A stretch of DNA of 64,000 nucleotides, from positions 124,001 through 188,000 of the forward strand of contig NZ_BRVS01000004.1 of NCBI RefSeq assembly GCF_026011795.1, written 5' to 3'. Position numbers and translations under genes: made by a program. Below, one piece after another: positions 1 through 9,369 of this stretch. Every line of letters starts with the position of its first letter. Position 1 is the stretch's first letter. This DNA comes from Arthrobacter mangrovi. GTDB taxonomy: Bacteria > Actinomycetota > Actinomycetes > Actinomycetales > Micrococcaceae. The notes under the pieces are model-generated. The model saw only the letters and a list, made by a program, of their open reading frames with translations. It did no database searches and was not told where the DNA came from.

Positions 1-2
1 GC

Positions 3-74
3 GCAGCCAGCAGCATCACCAGGGTCCTGCGCAACCTCTCTTCCCTGCCGGCGCGGCTGCGCGGCTCCCGCTGA
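3..74 (+). CDS. C-terminal tail of a gene entering from the left edge (partial)
   Basis: One frame is open from the left edge to a TGA at 72-74 and encodes a basic tail ending SLPARLRGSR. It is followed by a strong hairpin at 138-166, as expected for the end of a plus-strand gene converging on aceE. The fragment is only 23 residues, so no family can be named and it could be a chance open frame. Confidence 0.3.
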   Translation, partial: AASSITRVLRNLSSLPARLRGSR

Positions 75-137
75 CCCGCGGTCCCGCGCGTCCCACGGCC
101 TGGAGCACTGCTGCCCGGGCCTCTGATCAAACCAAGT

Positions 138-166
138 GTGTGGCCCTCCCGGCGGGAGGGCCACAC
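138..166. terminator. Bidirectional hairpin terminator downstream of aceE
   Basis: A perfect 13-bp stem (138-150 pairs with 154-166) has a 3-nt loop, GGC. Read on the minus strand it lies 17 nt past the aceE stop and is followed by a T-rich stretch. It can also end the partial plus-strand gene at the left edge. Confidence 0.75.
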
Positions 167-182
167 GCATGTCCGGCTCCGG

Positions 183-2921
183 CTAAGCGTCGCCCCCGGC
201 GTTCCCCGAAGCGCCGGCGTTCACATCGTCCAGGCGGTAGCGGCGAAAGGCTTCGGCGGCAGCGCCGGCGGGGACCTTGCCCTCTTCGGCCAGCAGCTGC
301 AGTGCGCGCACCACGATCGAGTGGCTGTCGATCTTGAAGAACCGGCGCGCGGCTGCCCGGGTGTCCGAGAAGCCGAATCCGTCGGCGCCGAGTGTGGCGA
401 ACCGGTTGGGCACGAACTGCCGGACCTGGTCCGGCACCTGGGCCATGTAGTCCGAAACCGCGATGACTGGACCCTCGGCGCCTGCCAACTGCTGCGCGAT
501 GAAGGGCGTACGGGGCTGGGCGCCGGGGTCCAGGAAGGCGTCCCGTTCGGCGGCGAGGCCGTCCCGCCGCAGCTCGGTCCAGCTCGTCACCGACCAGACA
601 TCGGCAGAGACCTTCCAGTCCTCGGCGAGGATCTGCTGGGCCTCCAGCGCCCAGGGAACGGCGACACCGGAAGCCAGGAGCTGCGTTTTGGCACCGCCTC
701 CCGCCCCTGACTTGAGCTTGTAGATGCCGCGCAGGACGCCGTCGACATCGAGCCCGCCAGGCTCGGCGGGCTGCACGATCGGCTCGTTGTAGACGGTCAG
801 GTAGTACATCACATTGGGATCCGGATGGCTCCCGCCGTACATCCGCTCCAGGCCGGCACGGAGAATGTGCGCGATTTCGTAACCATAGGCGGGGTCGTAA
901 ATAACGACGGCGGGATTGGTCGCCGCGAGGAGCGGCGAGTGGCCGTCCGCGTGCTGCAGGCCCTCGCCTGTCAGCGTGGTCCGGCCGGCGGTGGCACCGA
1001 TGACGAAGCCGCGGGTCATCTGGTCCGCCGCCGCCCAGAAGGAGTCGCCGGTCCGCTGGAATCCGAACATGGAGTAGAAGACGTAGACCGGCACCAGCGG
1101 TTCGCCGTGGGTGGCGTAGGCGGTCCCGGCGGCGGTGAAGGCCGCCACGGCGCCGGCCTCGTTGATGCCCGGATGGATCAGCTGTCCAACCGGCGACTCC
1201 TTGTAGGCGAGCACCAGGTCCCGGTCCACGGACAGGTAGTTCTGGCCGCCGGGGTTGTAGATCTTCGCCGTCGGGAAAAACGCATCCATGCCGAACGTGC
1301 GCGACTCGTCCGGGACGATGGGAACGACGCGCCGTCCGAACTCCTTGTCCCGCATCAGGTCCTTCAGTAGCCGGACGAAGGCCATGGTGGTGGCGGCTTG
1401 CTGCTTGCCCGAGCCGCGCAGTGCCACGTCGTAGGCCTTTGGGTCTGGAAGCTTGATCTCGCCATGTCCGCCGCGCCTGGCCGGGACGGAACCGCCGAGT
1501 TCACGCCGCCGTTTTGTCAGGTACTTGATTTCCGGCGCGTCCATTCCCGGGTGGTAGTAGGGCGGACGGTAGGGGTCTGCCTCCAGCTGCCCGTCGGTGA
1601 CCGGAATGCGCAGGTGGTCGCGGAACGCCTTGAGGTCCTCGAGGGTCAGCTTCTTCATCTGGTGGGTCGCGTTCCGGCCCTCGAACCGGGCGCCGAGGCC
1701 GTAGCCCTTCACGGTCTTCACCAGGATGACGGTGGGCTTGCCCTTGGATTCTGTTGCCGCCTTGTACGCAGCGTAGACCTTGCGGTAGTCATGTCCGCCT
1801 CGTTTGAGGTTCCAGATGTCATCGTCGGAAAGGTCCGCGGCCAGGTCCTTGGTCTGCGGGGTCTTGCCGAAGAAATGCTCGCGGACGAACCCGCCGGACT
1901 CGGCCTTGAAGGTTTGGTAGTCCCCGTCCGGCGTCGCGTTCATGAGCTCGACGAGGTGGCCGTCCTGGTCCTGCGCGAGGAGGGCGTCCCACTCGCGGCC
2001 CCAGACAACCTTGATGACGTTCCAGCCCGCCCCGTTAAAGAAGGCCTCGAGTTCCTGCATGATTTTGCCGTTGCCCCGCACGGGGCCGTCCAGGCGCTGG
2101 AGGTTGCAGTTCACGACGAAGGTCAGATTGTCCAGCTTCTCCTGCGCCGCGAGCTGCAGCAGGCCGCGGGATTCCGGCTCGTCCATCTCGCCGTCGCCGA
2201 GGAATGCCCACACGTGCTGGTCCGAGGTGTCCTTGATGCCGCGGTTGTACAGGTAGCGGTTGGACTGGGCCTGGTAGATCGCGTTCATGGGGCCGATGCC
2301 CATCGAGACCGTCGGGAACTCCCAGAACGCCGGCATCAGGCGAGGATGCGGGTAGGAGGGCAGGGCGTGTCCGGCCTTCGACTTTTCCTGCCGGAAGCCG
2401 TCGAGGTCCTCCTCGGTCAGCCGGCCCTCGAGGAACGCCCGGGCGTACATCCCGGGCGAGGCGTGGCCCTGGAAGAAGACCTGGTCGCCGCCGCCGGGAT
2501 GCTCCTTGCCGCGGAAGAAGTGATTGAAGCCGACCTCATAGAGGGTGGCCGCGCCGGCGTAGGTGGAGATGTGCCCGCCGACTCCGATCTCCGGATGCTG
2601 GGCACGGTGGACCATCACGGCCGCGTTCCAGCGCATCCAGGCCCGGTACCGGCGCTCCGTCTCCTCGTCGCCGGGGTAGGCCGGCTCGTCTCCGGCCGGA
2701 ATCGTATTGACATAGTCGGTAGTGGTAGCCAGCGGGAGGCCTATCCGCCGGGAACCCGCACGCTCCAGCAGCGAACGCATGATGAAGCCGGCGCGTTCCG
2801 TTCCGCGGGCGTCGATCAGCTGGTCCAGGGATTCGGACCATTCGGCGGTCTCTTCCGGGTCATGGTCTCCGAAGCCGCCGGCCGGGAGGTCCGCAGCGGT
2901 GAAATCGTCGATGGCAGTCAT
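183..2921 (-). CDS. aceE: Pyruvate dehydrogenase E1 component, homodimeric type
   Basis: AceE decarboxylates pyruvate with thiamine diphosphate and passes the acetyl group to the E2 lipoyl domain of the pyruvate dehydrogenase complex. At 912 aa it has the usual length of the single-chain (alpha+beta fused) E1 of actinobacteria and proteobacteria. The TPP-binding [10 protein letters not shown] motif is near residue 242, followed by the conserved Asn in VVNCN. The C-terminal half carries the transketolase-like pyrimidine and C domains. I place the start at the ATG at 2921, which sits 6 nt after GGAAGAGG; a TTG two codons upstream would leave too little room for that site. It is transcribed alone, divergent from the SDR-pyk operon, and a strong hairpin follows its stop. 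No E2 or E3 gene is adjacent. Confidence 0.97.
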   Translation of the reverse strand: MTAIDDFTAADLPAGGFGDHDPEETAEWSESLDQLIDARGTERAGFIMRSLLERAGSRRIGLPLATTTDYVNTIPAGDEPAYPGDEETERRYRAWMRWNAAVMVHRAQHPEIGVGGHISTYAGAATLYEVGFNHFFRGKEHPGGGDQVFFQGHASPGMYARAFLEGRLTEEDLDGFRQEKSKAGHALPSYPHPRLMPAFWEFPTVSMGIGPMNAIYQAQSNRYLYNRGIKDTSDQHVWAFLGDGEMDEPESRGLLQLAAQEKLDNLTFVVNCNLQRLDGPVRGNGKIMQELEAFFNGAGWNVIKVVWGREWDALLAQDQDGHLVELMNATPDGDYQTFKAESGGFVREHFFGKTPQTKDLAADLSDDDIWNLKRGGHDYRKVYAAYKAATESKGKPTVILVKTVKGYGLGARFEGRNATHQMKKLTLEDLKAFRDHLRIPVTDGQLEADPYRPPYYHPGMDAPEIKYLTKRRRELGGSVPARRGGHGEIKLPDPKAYDVALRGSGKQQAATTMAFVRLLKDLMRDKEFGRRVVPIVPDESRTFGMDAFFPTAKIYNPGGQNYLSVDRDLVLAYKESPVGQLIHPGINEAGAVAAFTAAGTAYATHGEPLVPVYVFYSMFGFQRTGDSFWAAADQMTRGFVIGATAGRTTLTGEGLQHADGHSPLLAATNPAVVIYDPAYGYEIAHILRAGLERMYGGSHPDPNVMYYLTVYNEPIVQPAEPGGLDVDGVLRGIYKLKSGAGGGAKTQLLASGVAVPWALEAQQILAEDWKVSADVWSVTSWTELRRDGLAAERDAFLDPGAQPRTPFIAQQLAGAEGPVIAVSDYMAQVPDQVRQFVPNRFATLGADGFGFSDTRAAARRFFKIDSHSIVVRALQLLAEEGKVPAGAAAEAFRRYRLDDVNAGASGNAGGDA

Positions 2922-2983
2922 GTGCAACCTCTTCCTTGAGGGGCAGAGTTCTCCTGCCGCTCTTGCAGCATAGTTTCATATTG

Positions 2984-2999
2984 CGGAATCTTTATTCCG
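2984..2999. promoter_or_regulatory. Palindromic operator candidate in the aceE / SDR-pyk divergent promoter
   Basis: CGGAAT-CTTT-ATTCCG is a perfect 6-bp inverted repeat in an otherwise unstructured 167-bp divergent spacer. It lies just inside a possible plus-strand promoter (TTGCGG at 2981-2986 and TACGGT at 3006-3011, 19-nt spacing). Its shape resembles IclR-type operators, but no IclR gene is next to it, so the regulator is unknown. It could control the SDR-pyk operon, aceE or both. Confidence 0.5.
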
Positions 3000-3088
3000 A
3001 AAAGATACGGTACAGTGAACACAGGCGACCGGCCGTCTGTCAAAGGCTGCCGGTCGCCGTCCACGCCGACCACTGGAAAGAGGAGCAC

Positions 3089-3856
3089 ATGGATCCGCAG
3101 CACTCGGCACCCCGGCCCCGCTGCGCCGTCGTCACCGGAGCCGGTTCCGGCATCGGCCGGGCCGTGGCACGGCAACTGCTGGACGCAGGGTTCGCCGTGG
3201 CGCTGGCGGGCCGGCGCGTTGAGGCCCTCCAGGAAACCGCCTCGGGCTACGGGGCGGCCCTCGTGGTGCCCGCCGACATCACCGACGCCGGGCAGGTACG
3301 GTCGCTTTTCGGCCGCGTGCGCGAGGCCTGGGGCAGGCTCGACGTGCTGTTCAATAACGCCGGATCCTTCGGCCCGGCCGCCGCGGTGGACGAGATCGAC
3401 CTGGCTGAGTGGAACGCCACGATCTCGGTCAACCTCACCGGAGCGATGCTCTGCGCGGCGGAAGCGTTCCGGATCATGAAAGACCAGCAGCCGCAGGGCG
3501 GACGGATCATCAACAATGGCTCGATCTCCGCCCATGTTCCCCGCCCCCGCTCGGTGGCCTACGCCGCCACTAAGCACGCGCTCACCGGGCTAACCAAGTC
3601 CATCGAACTCGACGGCCGGCCCTACGGGATCAGCTGCGGCCAGATCGACATCGGCAATACCGCCACGGCCATCGTCGCGCACACCGGGGCCGATACCGGA
3701 GCACTGCAGCCGGATGGCAGCCGCCGGCCCGAGCCCACCTTCGACGTGGAGGAGGCCGCCCGGGCCGTGGTCCTCATGGCCACGATGCCGGCGCAGGCCA
3801 CCATCAACCAGCTCACGATCACCGCCGCCGGTATGCCCTACATCGGGCGCGGCTGA
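3089..3856 (+). CDS. SDR-family NAD(P)-dependent oxidoreductase
   Basis: This is a classical short-chain dehydrogenase of 255 aa, the normal family length. The cofactor motif TGAGSGIG is at residues 16-23, NNAG near residue 88, a catalytic Ser in the NGSIS segment near 144, and YAATK near 157. The substrate cannot be read from sequence; 3-hydroxyacid or sugar-derived alcohols are typical. I start at the ATG after AAAGAGGAG; the open frame extends upstream to 2936, but that part runs through promoter sequence. The pyruvate kinase gene starts 10 nt after its stop, so the two are an operon. This suggests the SDR feeds a pathway ending in phosphoenolpyruvate or pyruvate. Confidence 0.9.
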   Translation: MDPQHSAPRPRCAVVTGAGSGIGRAVARQLLDAGFAVALAGRRVEALQETASGYGAALVVPADITDAGQVRSLFGRVREAWGRLDVLFNNAGSFGPAAAVDEIDLAEWNATISVNLTGAMLCAAEAFRIMKDQQPQGGRIINNGSISAHVPRPRSVAYAATKHALTGLTKSIELDGRPYGISCGQIDIGNTATAIVAHTGADTGALQPDGSRRPEPTFDVEEAARAVVLMATMPAQATINQLTITAAGMPYIGRG

Positions 3857-3866
3857 GGAGGAAACC

Positions 3867-5285
3867 ATGCGCCAAGCCAAGATCATCGCCACCTTCGGTC
3901 CGGCCCTGGCCGGCTACGAACGCACGCTTGCCGCGCTCGAGGCGGGCACCGACGTCGTACGCCTGAACATGAGCCACGGCGAACACTCGGTGCACGAGGA
4001 AACCTACCGCAACGTCCGCCGAGCTGCCGCCGAACTGGACCGGCCCGTAGGCATCTTCGCGGACCTGCAGGGACCGAAGATCAGGCTGGGACGCTTCGCG
4101 GACGGACCGCATGAGCTGGCTGCCGGGGACCGCTTCACCATCACCACTGCCGACGTCCCGGGCACCGCCGACCTGGTCTCCACCACGTACGCCGGCCTGC
4201 CCGGGGACGTGCGGCCCGGCGACACATTGCTGATCGACGACGGCAAGGTGGCACTCCGCGCGGTGGACGTGGACGCACAGGACGTGGTCACCGAAGTCGT
4301 GGTCGGCGGGTACGTCTCGAACAACAAGGGCATCAACCTCCCCGGCGTCGCCGTGAACGTGCCGGCCCTCAGCGACAAGGACGAAGCTGACCTGCGCTGG
4401 GCGCTGCGCGCCGGCGTGGACATGGTGGCGCTGTCCTTCGTGCGCGCCGCCGCGGATATCAGCCGGGTGCACGAAATCATGGATGAGGAGGGACGGCGGA
4501 CTCCGGTCATCGCCAAGATCGAGAAGCCGCAGGCGGTTGAGGCCCTGGCGGAAATCATTGACGCCTTCGATGCCGTCATGGTGGCGCGCGGCGACCTGGG
4601 CGTGGAGCTGCCGCTGGAGGATGTGCCCGTGGTGCAGAAGCGGGCCATCGAGCTGGCCCGCCGTGCCGCGAAGCCCGTCATCGTCGCGACGCAGGTGCTG
4701 GAGTCCATGATCGAGAATCCGCGGCCCACGCGCGCGGAAGCCTCGGACTGCGCCAATGCGGTGCTCGACGGCGCCGACGCGGCCATGCTCTCCGGCGAGA
4801 CCAGCGTCGGCCGCTACCCCATCGACGCCATCCAAACCATGGCCCGCATTATCGAATCCACCGAAGAACATGGGCTGGAACGCATCCAGCCCCTCGGCAG
4901 CACGCCAAAGACACGCGGCGGCGTCATCACCCGCTCCGCCGTTGCCATGGCGGCCCAGCTGGACGCCCGGTGCATCTGCGTCTTCACCCAGTCGGGAGAC
5001 TCGGCGCGGCGCCTGGCGCGGCTGCGTCCGGCCAAACCGCTCTACGCCTTCACTCCGCTGCCGGCCTCCGTCAACGAGCTCACGCTGGCCTGGGGGATCA
5101 GGCCGCTGCTTGTGGACTTCGTATCCCACACCGACCAGCTGGCGGCGCAGGTGGATCGCATCCTCTGCGAGCGCGGGCTGGCGGGAACGGATGACCTGGC
5201 CGTCATCGCGGCCGGGTCTCCGCTGGGCAAGGCCGGAACCATCAATTCGCTGCGCCTGCACCGCATCGGAGACCTCAAGGCCTAG
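3867..5285 (+). CDS. pyk: Pyruvate kinase
   Basis: Transfers phosphate from phosphoenolpyruvate to ADP, the last step of glycolysis, in the cytosol. At 472 aa it matches bacterial PykF/PykA. The N-terminal signature is ATFGPA (usually ATLGPA). IAKIEKPQ, with the catalytic Lys, is near residue 216; MVARGDLGVELP, with metal and substrate ligands, near 238; MLSGETSVGRYP follows. The C-terminal regulatory domain is complete. The ribosome site GAGGAGG overlaps the SDR stop codon, so the gene is probably translationally coupled to the SDR. Pairing a pyruvate kinase with an SDR is unusual and suggests a pathway-specific copy; whether a second pyk exists elsewhere cannot be seen here. Confidence 0.96.
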   Translation: MRQAKIIATFGPALAGYERTLAALEAGTDVVRLNMSHGEHSVHEETYRNVRRAAAELDRPVGIFADLQGPKIRLGRFADGPHELAAGDRFTITTADVPGTADLVSTTYAGLPGDVRPGDTLLIDDGKVALRAVDVDAQDVVTEVVVGGYVSNNKGINLPGVAVNVPALSDKDEADLRWALRAGVDMVALSFVRAAADISRVHEIMDEEGRRTPVIAKIEKPQAVEALAEIIDAFDAVMVARGDLGVELPLEDVPVVQKRAIELARRAAKPVIVATQVLESMIENPRPTRAEASDCANAVLDGADAAMLSGETSVGRYPIDAIQTMARIIESTEEHGLERIQPLGSTPKTRGGVITRSAVAMAAQLDARCICVFTQSGDSARRLARLRPAKPLYAFTPLPASVNELTLAWGIRPLLVDFVSHTDQLAAQVDRILCERGLAGTDDLAVIAAGSPLGKAGTINSLRLHRIGDLKA

Positions 5286-5306
5286 TGGAAGGCGGCGCCT
5301 TCGCGG

Positions 5307-5579
5307 CTATTCAGCTGCGTCTTCGGGAGGCGCCTCTTCCAAATAGCGCTCCCCATGGCCGGCCTCGCGCACCGTGAAGTTCTCTTCCACATACTCGATG
5401 GCGGCCGCGTCCGTCTCGCCCGGAGGAGTGACCGGATCATCCAGCACGCTGCGGTCCGCGTCGCCGTACACCTGCGCCAGTCCCTTGGCATCCGGCGTGA
5501 CTTCGCCCGGCGCCAGCACCTCCTGGTCCCGGGTGATCCGGCCTTCGTTCTCTGCGTTTTCTTTACGTTCCTGGCTCAC
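5307..5579 (-). CDS. Small acidic protein of unknown function
   Basis: This 90-aa protein is strongly acidic and lacks Cys, a signal peptide and membrane segments. It begins with a GTG preceded by GAAGGAA at good spacing and ends EEAPPEDAAE. It is convergent with pyk, with 21 nt between the stops. I recognise no family. The composition suggests a disordered cytosolic protein; similar short acidic proteins are common in Arthrobacter-type genomes, but that is recollection and not shown here. The codon pattern fits coding. Confidence 0.6.
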   Translation of the reverse strand: MSQERKENAENEGRITRDQEVLAPGEVTPDAKGLAQVYGDADRSVLDDPVTPPGETDAAAIEYVEENFTVREAGHGERYLEEAPPEDAAE

Positions 5580-5677
5580 GGCTGTTCCTTCGCTCGTGCG
5601 GCATCATCGGCAGTTCCAGCTAACCACCCGCAGGCCCCGCATGGCAGGGTCCGGCCCGATTCGGCCTCGGCCCGGAA

Positions 5678-5821
5678 TCACGACAGGCGCCGGAAGACAC
5701 CCGGCCTGAGCTCGACGTAGATCGGCAGGACCAGCTGAAGGTGGGCAACGCCGACGGGTTCGTCGAGCAGCTCGTTGATCGAGGTCTGCCCCTCTAGCTC
5801 ACAGGCCTGGTCCCTATCCAT
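5678..5821 (-). CDS. Possible 47-aa protein of unknown function
   Basis: A short frame runs from an ATG at 5821 to a TGA at 5678 and is preceded at 6-nt spacing by AAGGTC. The product starts MDRDQACELEGQTS and contains a hydrophobic stretch (HLQLVLPIYVEL) before a basic end, RPGVFRRLS. It lies between two other minus-strand genes in a stretch with no other candidate. The reading frame and ribosome site are the only support; no family is recognised. Confidence 0.4.
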   Translation of the reverse strand: MDRDQACELEGQTSINELLDEPVGVAHLQLVLPIYVELRPGVFRRLS

Positions 5822-5912
5822 GAATCGACCTTATGTGTGCCGGGACGTGCCGCCCGCTAAGACACGAGCCTCAGGCCCGCTTAGCCTTGGGAGGCTGCGC
5901 TGCGGGCGGCCG

Positions 5913-7037
5913 TCACGGGGCCTGGCGGCGCAGCAGCCGCGTACCGGTCTTGGCCAGCATCAGGACCAGCAGCAGGATGCCGACATAGCCGTTGACCACG
6001 TAGACGATGTTGACCATCTGGGAGAACGGGAGGACCAGGCCGATCACCGTTCCGACCGCGGCCAGGCCGATGGTCAGGTACTTGAAGCGGGGCGTCTTGT
6101 CGGCAAAGAAGCGGGAGGAGACGGTCCACAACAGCGGGACCGCCGTCGTGTAGATCCCGGCCAGGATCATCACCGAGATGCCGGAGGCGAGCACCACGTT
6201 GACATCGGAGGCCAGGACTAGCATGGGAATCTCCGTGTTGCCGACACGCGTAATGTTGGCCAGCAGTCCCAGGCCGACGATGATGCAGGCCACAGAGAAG
6301 GCGACCGCACCGACCAAGGCACCGGAGGTAGCTTCCTTCCGGCTGCGCGCCGTCTTGCCCAGCGCGGTGAGGAAGGCAGCCAGCCACAGCATGCAGAAGC
6401 CCACGTAGGAAAGGGCAGCCATGAACCAGTTCGTCGATGCCTGGGTCAGCGCCAGCTCGGGCAGCAGCGCGTTGCCCTCGGCGATGCCGCCCGGGTTGCG
6501 GACGATGCCCACGACGCCGAGCGCGATCGCGATAACGACGATCAGGGGGCCGATCTTGCCGATCACGTCGACGAGGCTCTTGAGCCCGAACCACACGCTG
6601 ATGCCGACGGCCACTGCCAGTCCGATGCCGCCGATGAACTTGGACAGGCCGTAATGCTCCTCGAAGACGGCGCCGGCACCAGCGACCATCACCGTGAAGC
6701 TCAGGAAAACGAAGAGGACCGAGAAGAAGTCGAAAAAGGTTCCGAGGTGCTTGCCGCAGTAGTAGTGGAAGATCATCGACGGCCGCTCGAACTTCCTGGC
6801 TTGGCCGACGGAGAAGAATTCGACCGCGACGTAGGTCATCAGGACCAGGACCAGGGCTCCGGTACCGAAGACGCCCCAGTATCCGTACGAAGTGAAGTAC
6901 TGCAGGATCTCCTGGCCGGTTGCGAATCCTGAACCGATCAGGAACGCGACAATTGCGCCGGCATAGGTGAGGACGCGCAACGTGCTTGTCTTCTCGGCGG
7001 TGTGCAATTGTGCCCTGGTCTGCGATCTCTGTGCCAT
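5913..7037 (-). CDS. YkvI-like APC-fold membrane transporter
   Basis: A 374-aa integral membrane protein with about ten hydrophobic helices. The first helix contains the unwound glycine-rich segment GSGFATGQE, typical of amino acid-polyamine-cation superfamily transporters, and the overall pattern matches the uncharacterised YkvI/YkvI-like family. The substrate is unknown. I choose the ATG at 7037, directly after GAAGGAAG; a TTG four codons upstream has no ribosome site. It is divergent from glsB across 171 bp in which I see no clear operator. Confidence 0.85.
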   Translation of the reverse strand: MAQRSQTRAQLHTAEKTSTLRVLTYAGAIVAFLIGSGFATGQEILQYFTSYGYWGVFGTGALVLVLMTYVAVEFFSVGQARKFERPSMIFHYYCGKHLGTFFDFFSVLFVFLSFTVMVAGAGAVFEEHYGLSKFIGGIGLAVAVGISVWFGLKSLVDVIGKIGPLIVVIAIALGVVGIVRNPGGIAEGNALLPELALTQASTNWFMAALSYVGFCMLWLAAFLTALGKTARSRKEATSGALVGAVAFSVACIIVGLGLLANITRVGNTEIPMLVLASDVNVVLASGISVMILAGIYTTAVPLLWTVSSRFFADKTPRFKYLTIGLAAVGTVIGLVLPFSQMVNIVYVVNGYVGILLLVLMLAKTGTRLLRRQAP

Positions 7038-7208
7038 ATCTTCCTTCAACGAATTGATATATCAGCCGTCTAGAAACTATGGCAGGCGTGTGACCCAGTC
7101 AACATCCGCTGCGTAACGATTAACCTAATTAGCTGCAGCCAAAGCCAGCCCATTTGCCATTCGATTGCTAAGTCTGCTTATTGTTGGGAAAAGCATAAGG
7201 AGGCAAAC

Positions 7209-7469
7209 ATGATCGGATTCATCATTGCTGGACTCGTCATTGGGGCGCTGGCGCGCCTGGTCAAGCCCGGAAGGCAGAACCTGGGACTTCTGGCCACTCT
7301 GCTGCTGGGCCTGGCCGGGTCGGTCATCGGCGGCGTCGTCGCCAACCTGCTCGGCACCGGGGACATCTTCGAACTGAACATCCTCGGCTTCGTCGTCGCC
7401 GTCATCGCGGCCGTGCTCCTGATCGGCGTGGCCGAGGGAATGTCGGGCCGCCGCAGCGTCCGCCGCTAG
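7209..7469 (+). CDS. GlsB/YeaQ/YmgE family stress-response membrane protein
   Basis: An 86-aa protein with three hydrophobic, glycine-rich helices (IIAGLVIGALARLVKPG; LLGLAGSVIGGVVANLLG; a C-terminal helix) and a basic tail, the usual size and pattern of the transglycosylase-associated GlsB family. Members are small inner-membrane proteins induced by acid or general stress; their molecular role is unknown. ATAAGGAGG precedes the ATG at good spacing. It is monocistronic, closed by the hairpin at 7492-7536. Confidence 0.92.
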   Translation: MIGFIIAGLVIGALARLVKPGRQNLGLLATLLLGLAGSVIGGVVANLLGTGDIFELNILGFVVAVIAAVLLIGVAEGMSGRRSVRR

Positions 7470-7491
7470 CTAGCGCGCCCGCCAGCGAAGT

Positions 7492-7536
7492 CCGGTCCTG
7501 TCCCGGAGTGCCGAGAGGCCTCAGGGACAGGACCGG
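7492..7536. terminator. Hairpin terminator after glsB
   Basis: A perfect 13-bp stem, CCGGTCCTGTCCC (7492-7504) with GGGACAGGACCGG (7524-7536), encloses a 19-nt loop. No long T-run follows, so it may be Rho-assisted or simply a strong GC hairpin. Confidence 0.65.
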
Positions 7537-7714
7537 CCTCATTCTGCGGGAATTCGCCGCTCGAGAGCCGCGGCAATGGTTTCCCGAGCTACAGGGGCAG
7601 GCGGGGCCGGGCTGCCTGCCCGTTCCCTCTCCCGCCGCAGTCTGTAGGATGCAGAAGCAAGCGGCCACTGCGCCCCTCTTGCCTGACCGGACAACCCCAT
7701 GAGGGGAGATCGAA

Positions 7715-9325
7715 ATGCCTGCATCAGCCCTCGACGTCGAGGCCCTCCTGAGACGCTATGACACCCCCGGCGCCTGCGCCGCCGAGCTCCTCTGCGACGC
7801 ACATGACCCGGATGCCATCGCCTTCACCATCATCGGAGCCGACCTCTCGAGCGAAGACATCACGTATGGCCAACTGCGCGAACGTTCCGAAAAGGGGGCC
7901 GCCGCCCTCGCAGGGCTGGGTGTCGGCCGCGGCGACAGCGTGGCGACGCTCATGGGCAAGTCCGCCGACCTCGTCGTGATGCTCCTGGCGATTTGGCGCC
8001 GCGGCGCCATCCACGTGCCCCTGTTCACCGCATTTGCCTGGCCCGCCATCGAGCTGCGGCTCGCATCGTCAGGCGCCAAGGCCGTGATTTGCGATGCGGA
8101 CCAGCGCCAGAAGATCGAAGAGACCACCGCTGCCGTCCTGGTCGCCGGAGAGCAGGCGACGGCGCCGGATCTGGCCCTGGCGCCGCTGCTGGCCGCTCAG
8201 CAGGCCACGGTTCCAGTCGAGGCTGTGGGCGGGAACGGGACGCTGGTCCTCATCTTCACCTCCGGAACCACGGGAACCCCCAAGGGTGTCCCCGTTCCGC
8301 TTCGCGCCCTGGCCGCGTTCCGGCAATATGTCGAGCTCGGCCTCGATGTGCGTGAAGACGACGTGTTCTGGAACGCCGCGGACCCGGGCTGGGCCTACGG
8401 CCTCTATTACGGCATCCTCGGCCCCCTCGCTGCGGGACGGCGCAGCCTGCTGCTGCGGGCCGGCTACTCTCCCGCGCTGAGTTTTGCCGTCCTCGAACGG
8501 TTCAACGTCACTAACTTTGCCGCGGCCCCGACCGTCTACCGCACCATGCGCTCCAAGGCCGAAGCGGCTCCAGGACACCTCCGGCTGCGCCGGGCCTCCT
8601 CGGCGGGGGAACCTCTGACTCCGGAGGTGATCACCTGGGCGGAGCAGACTTTCGGGGTTCCCGTCAGGGACCACTACGGGCAAACGGAACACGGCATGAT
8701 GATCATCAACGCCTGGCACGACGACCTTCGGAAGGAACTGCGGGCGGGTTCGATGGGCCACCCCCTCCCCGGCTGGACCTGCACCATCCTCAAGGACTCT
8801 TCGGATGAGCCGGCGGCTCCGGAGGAGATGGGCAGGGTCGCGGTAGACGCCACGGCGAGCCCGCTCATGTGGTTTACCGGCTATCAGGACGCCCCGGAGA
8901 AGACGGCCGAGCGCTTCTCGGCGGACGGCCGCTGGTACATCACTGGAGATGCGGGCAAGGTCGACGGCGACGGGTACTTTTTCTTCTCGTCCCGGGACGA
9001 CGACGTCATCATTATGGCCGGGTACCGCATCGGCCCGTTCGACGTCGAAAGCGTTTTGTCCATGCATCCGTCGGTGCAGGAAAGCGCCGTCATCGGCGCC
9101 CCCGACGAACTCCGCGGCGAAGTCCTGGAGGCATACGTCGTCCTGGCCGACGGGGCCAGCGGGAACGACGCCCTCGTCGCCGAGCTTCAGGACCTGGTCA
9201 AGACCCAGCTGGCCGCCCATGCCTTCCCGCGGAGGATCCACTTCGTGGACGTCCTGCCCAAGACACCGTCCGGAAAGCTCCAGCGGTACGTCCTGCGGCA
9301 GCGCCGCGCAGCCCGCCTGGATTGA
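7715..9325 (+). CDS. AMP-forming acyl-CoA synthetase (medium-chain/ACSM-like)
   Basis: Activates a carboxylic acid to acyl-CoA through an acyl-adenylate. At 536 aa it has the complete ANL fold. The phosphate-binding motif FTSGTTGTPKG is near residue 182, HYGQTEHG near 320, and GDAGKVDGDG with FSSRDDDVIIMAGYRIGP around 411-440. The catalytic Lys is in PSGKLQRYVLR near 521. The ordering and RDDDVIIMAGYRI resemble acetyl/medium-chain acyl-CoA synthetases more than FadD; the chain length is not readable. GGGGAG sits 6 nt before the ATG. It stands alone, convergent with the FMN reductase gene. Confidence 0.9.
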   Translation: MPASALDVEALLRRYDTPGACAAELLCDAHDPDAIAFTIIGADLSSEDITYGQLRERSEKGAAALAGLGVGRGDSVATLMGKSADLVVMLLAIWRRGAIHVPLFTAFAWPAIELRLASSGAKAVICDADQRQKIEETTAAVLVAGEQATAPDLALAPLLAAQQATVPVEAVGGNGTLVLIFTSGTTGTPKGVPVPLRALAAFRQYVELGLDVREDDVFWNAADPGWAYGLYYGILGPLAAGRRSLLLRAGYSPALSFAVLERFNVTNFAAAPTVYRTMRSKAEAAPGHLRLRRASSAGEPLTPEVITWAEQTFGVPVRDHYGQTEHGMMIINAWHDDLRKELRAGSMGHPLPGWTCTILKDSSDEPAAPEEMGRVAVDATASPLMWFTGYQDAPEKTAERFSADGRWYITGDAGKVDGDGYFFFSSRDDDVIIMAGYRIGPFDVESVLSMHPSVQESAVIGAPDELRGEVLEAYVVLADGASGNDALVAELQDLVKTQLAAHAFPRRIHFVDVLPKTPSGKLQRYVLRQRRAARLD

Positions 9326-9344
9326 CGGGCCGCGCCGGCGCCCT

Positions 9345-9368
9345 CCCCCGGCGTAGGGGGATTTCCCC
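9345..9368. terminator. Weak overlapping hairpins between convergent genes
   Basis: Two alternative small stems occupy the 44-bp convergent spacer: CCCCC (9345-9349) with GGGGG (9356-9360), or GGGGA (9357-9361) with TCCCC (9364-9368) followed by TTT. Both are short, so termination here is a guess from position. Confidence 0.35.
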
Positions 9369-9369
9369 T

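Noticed and set aside
1398-2939. A 513-codon plus-strand frame opposite aceE
   Set aside because: High-GC codon bias opens the antisense frame; the product is a low-information Arg/Gly/Val-rich string while aceE is unmistakable.
2936-3088. N-terminal extension of the SDR protein
   Set aside because: It passes through the promoter and operator dyad; the ATG at 3089 has an excellent ribosome site and the normal family start.
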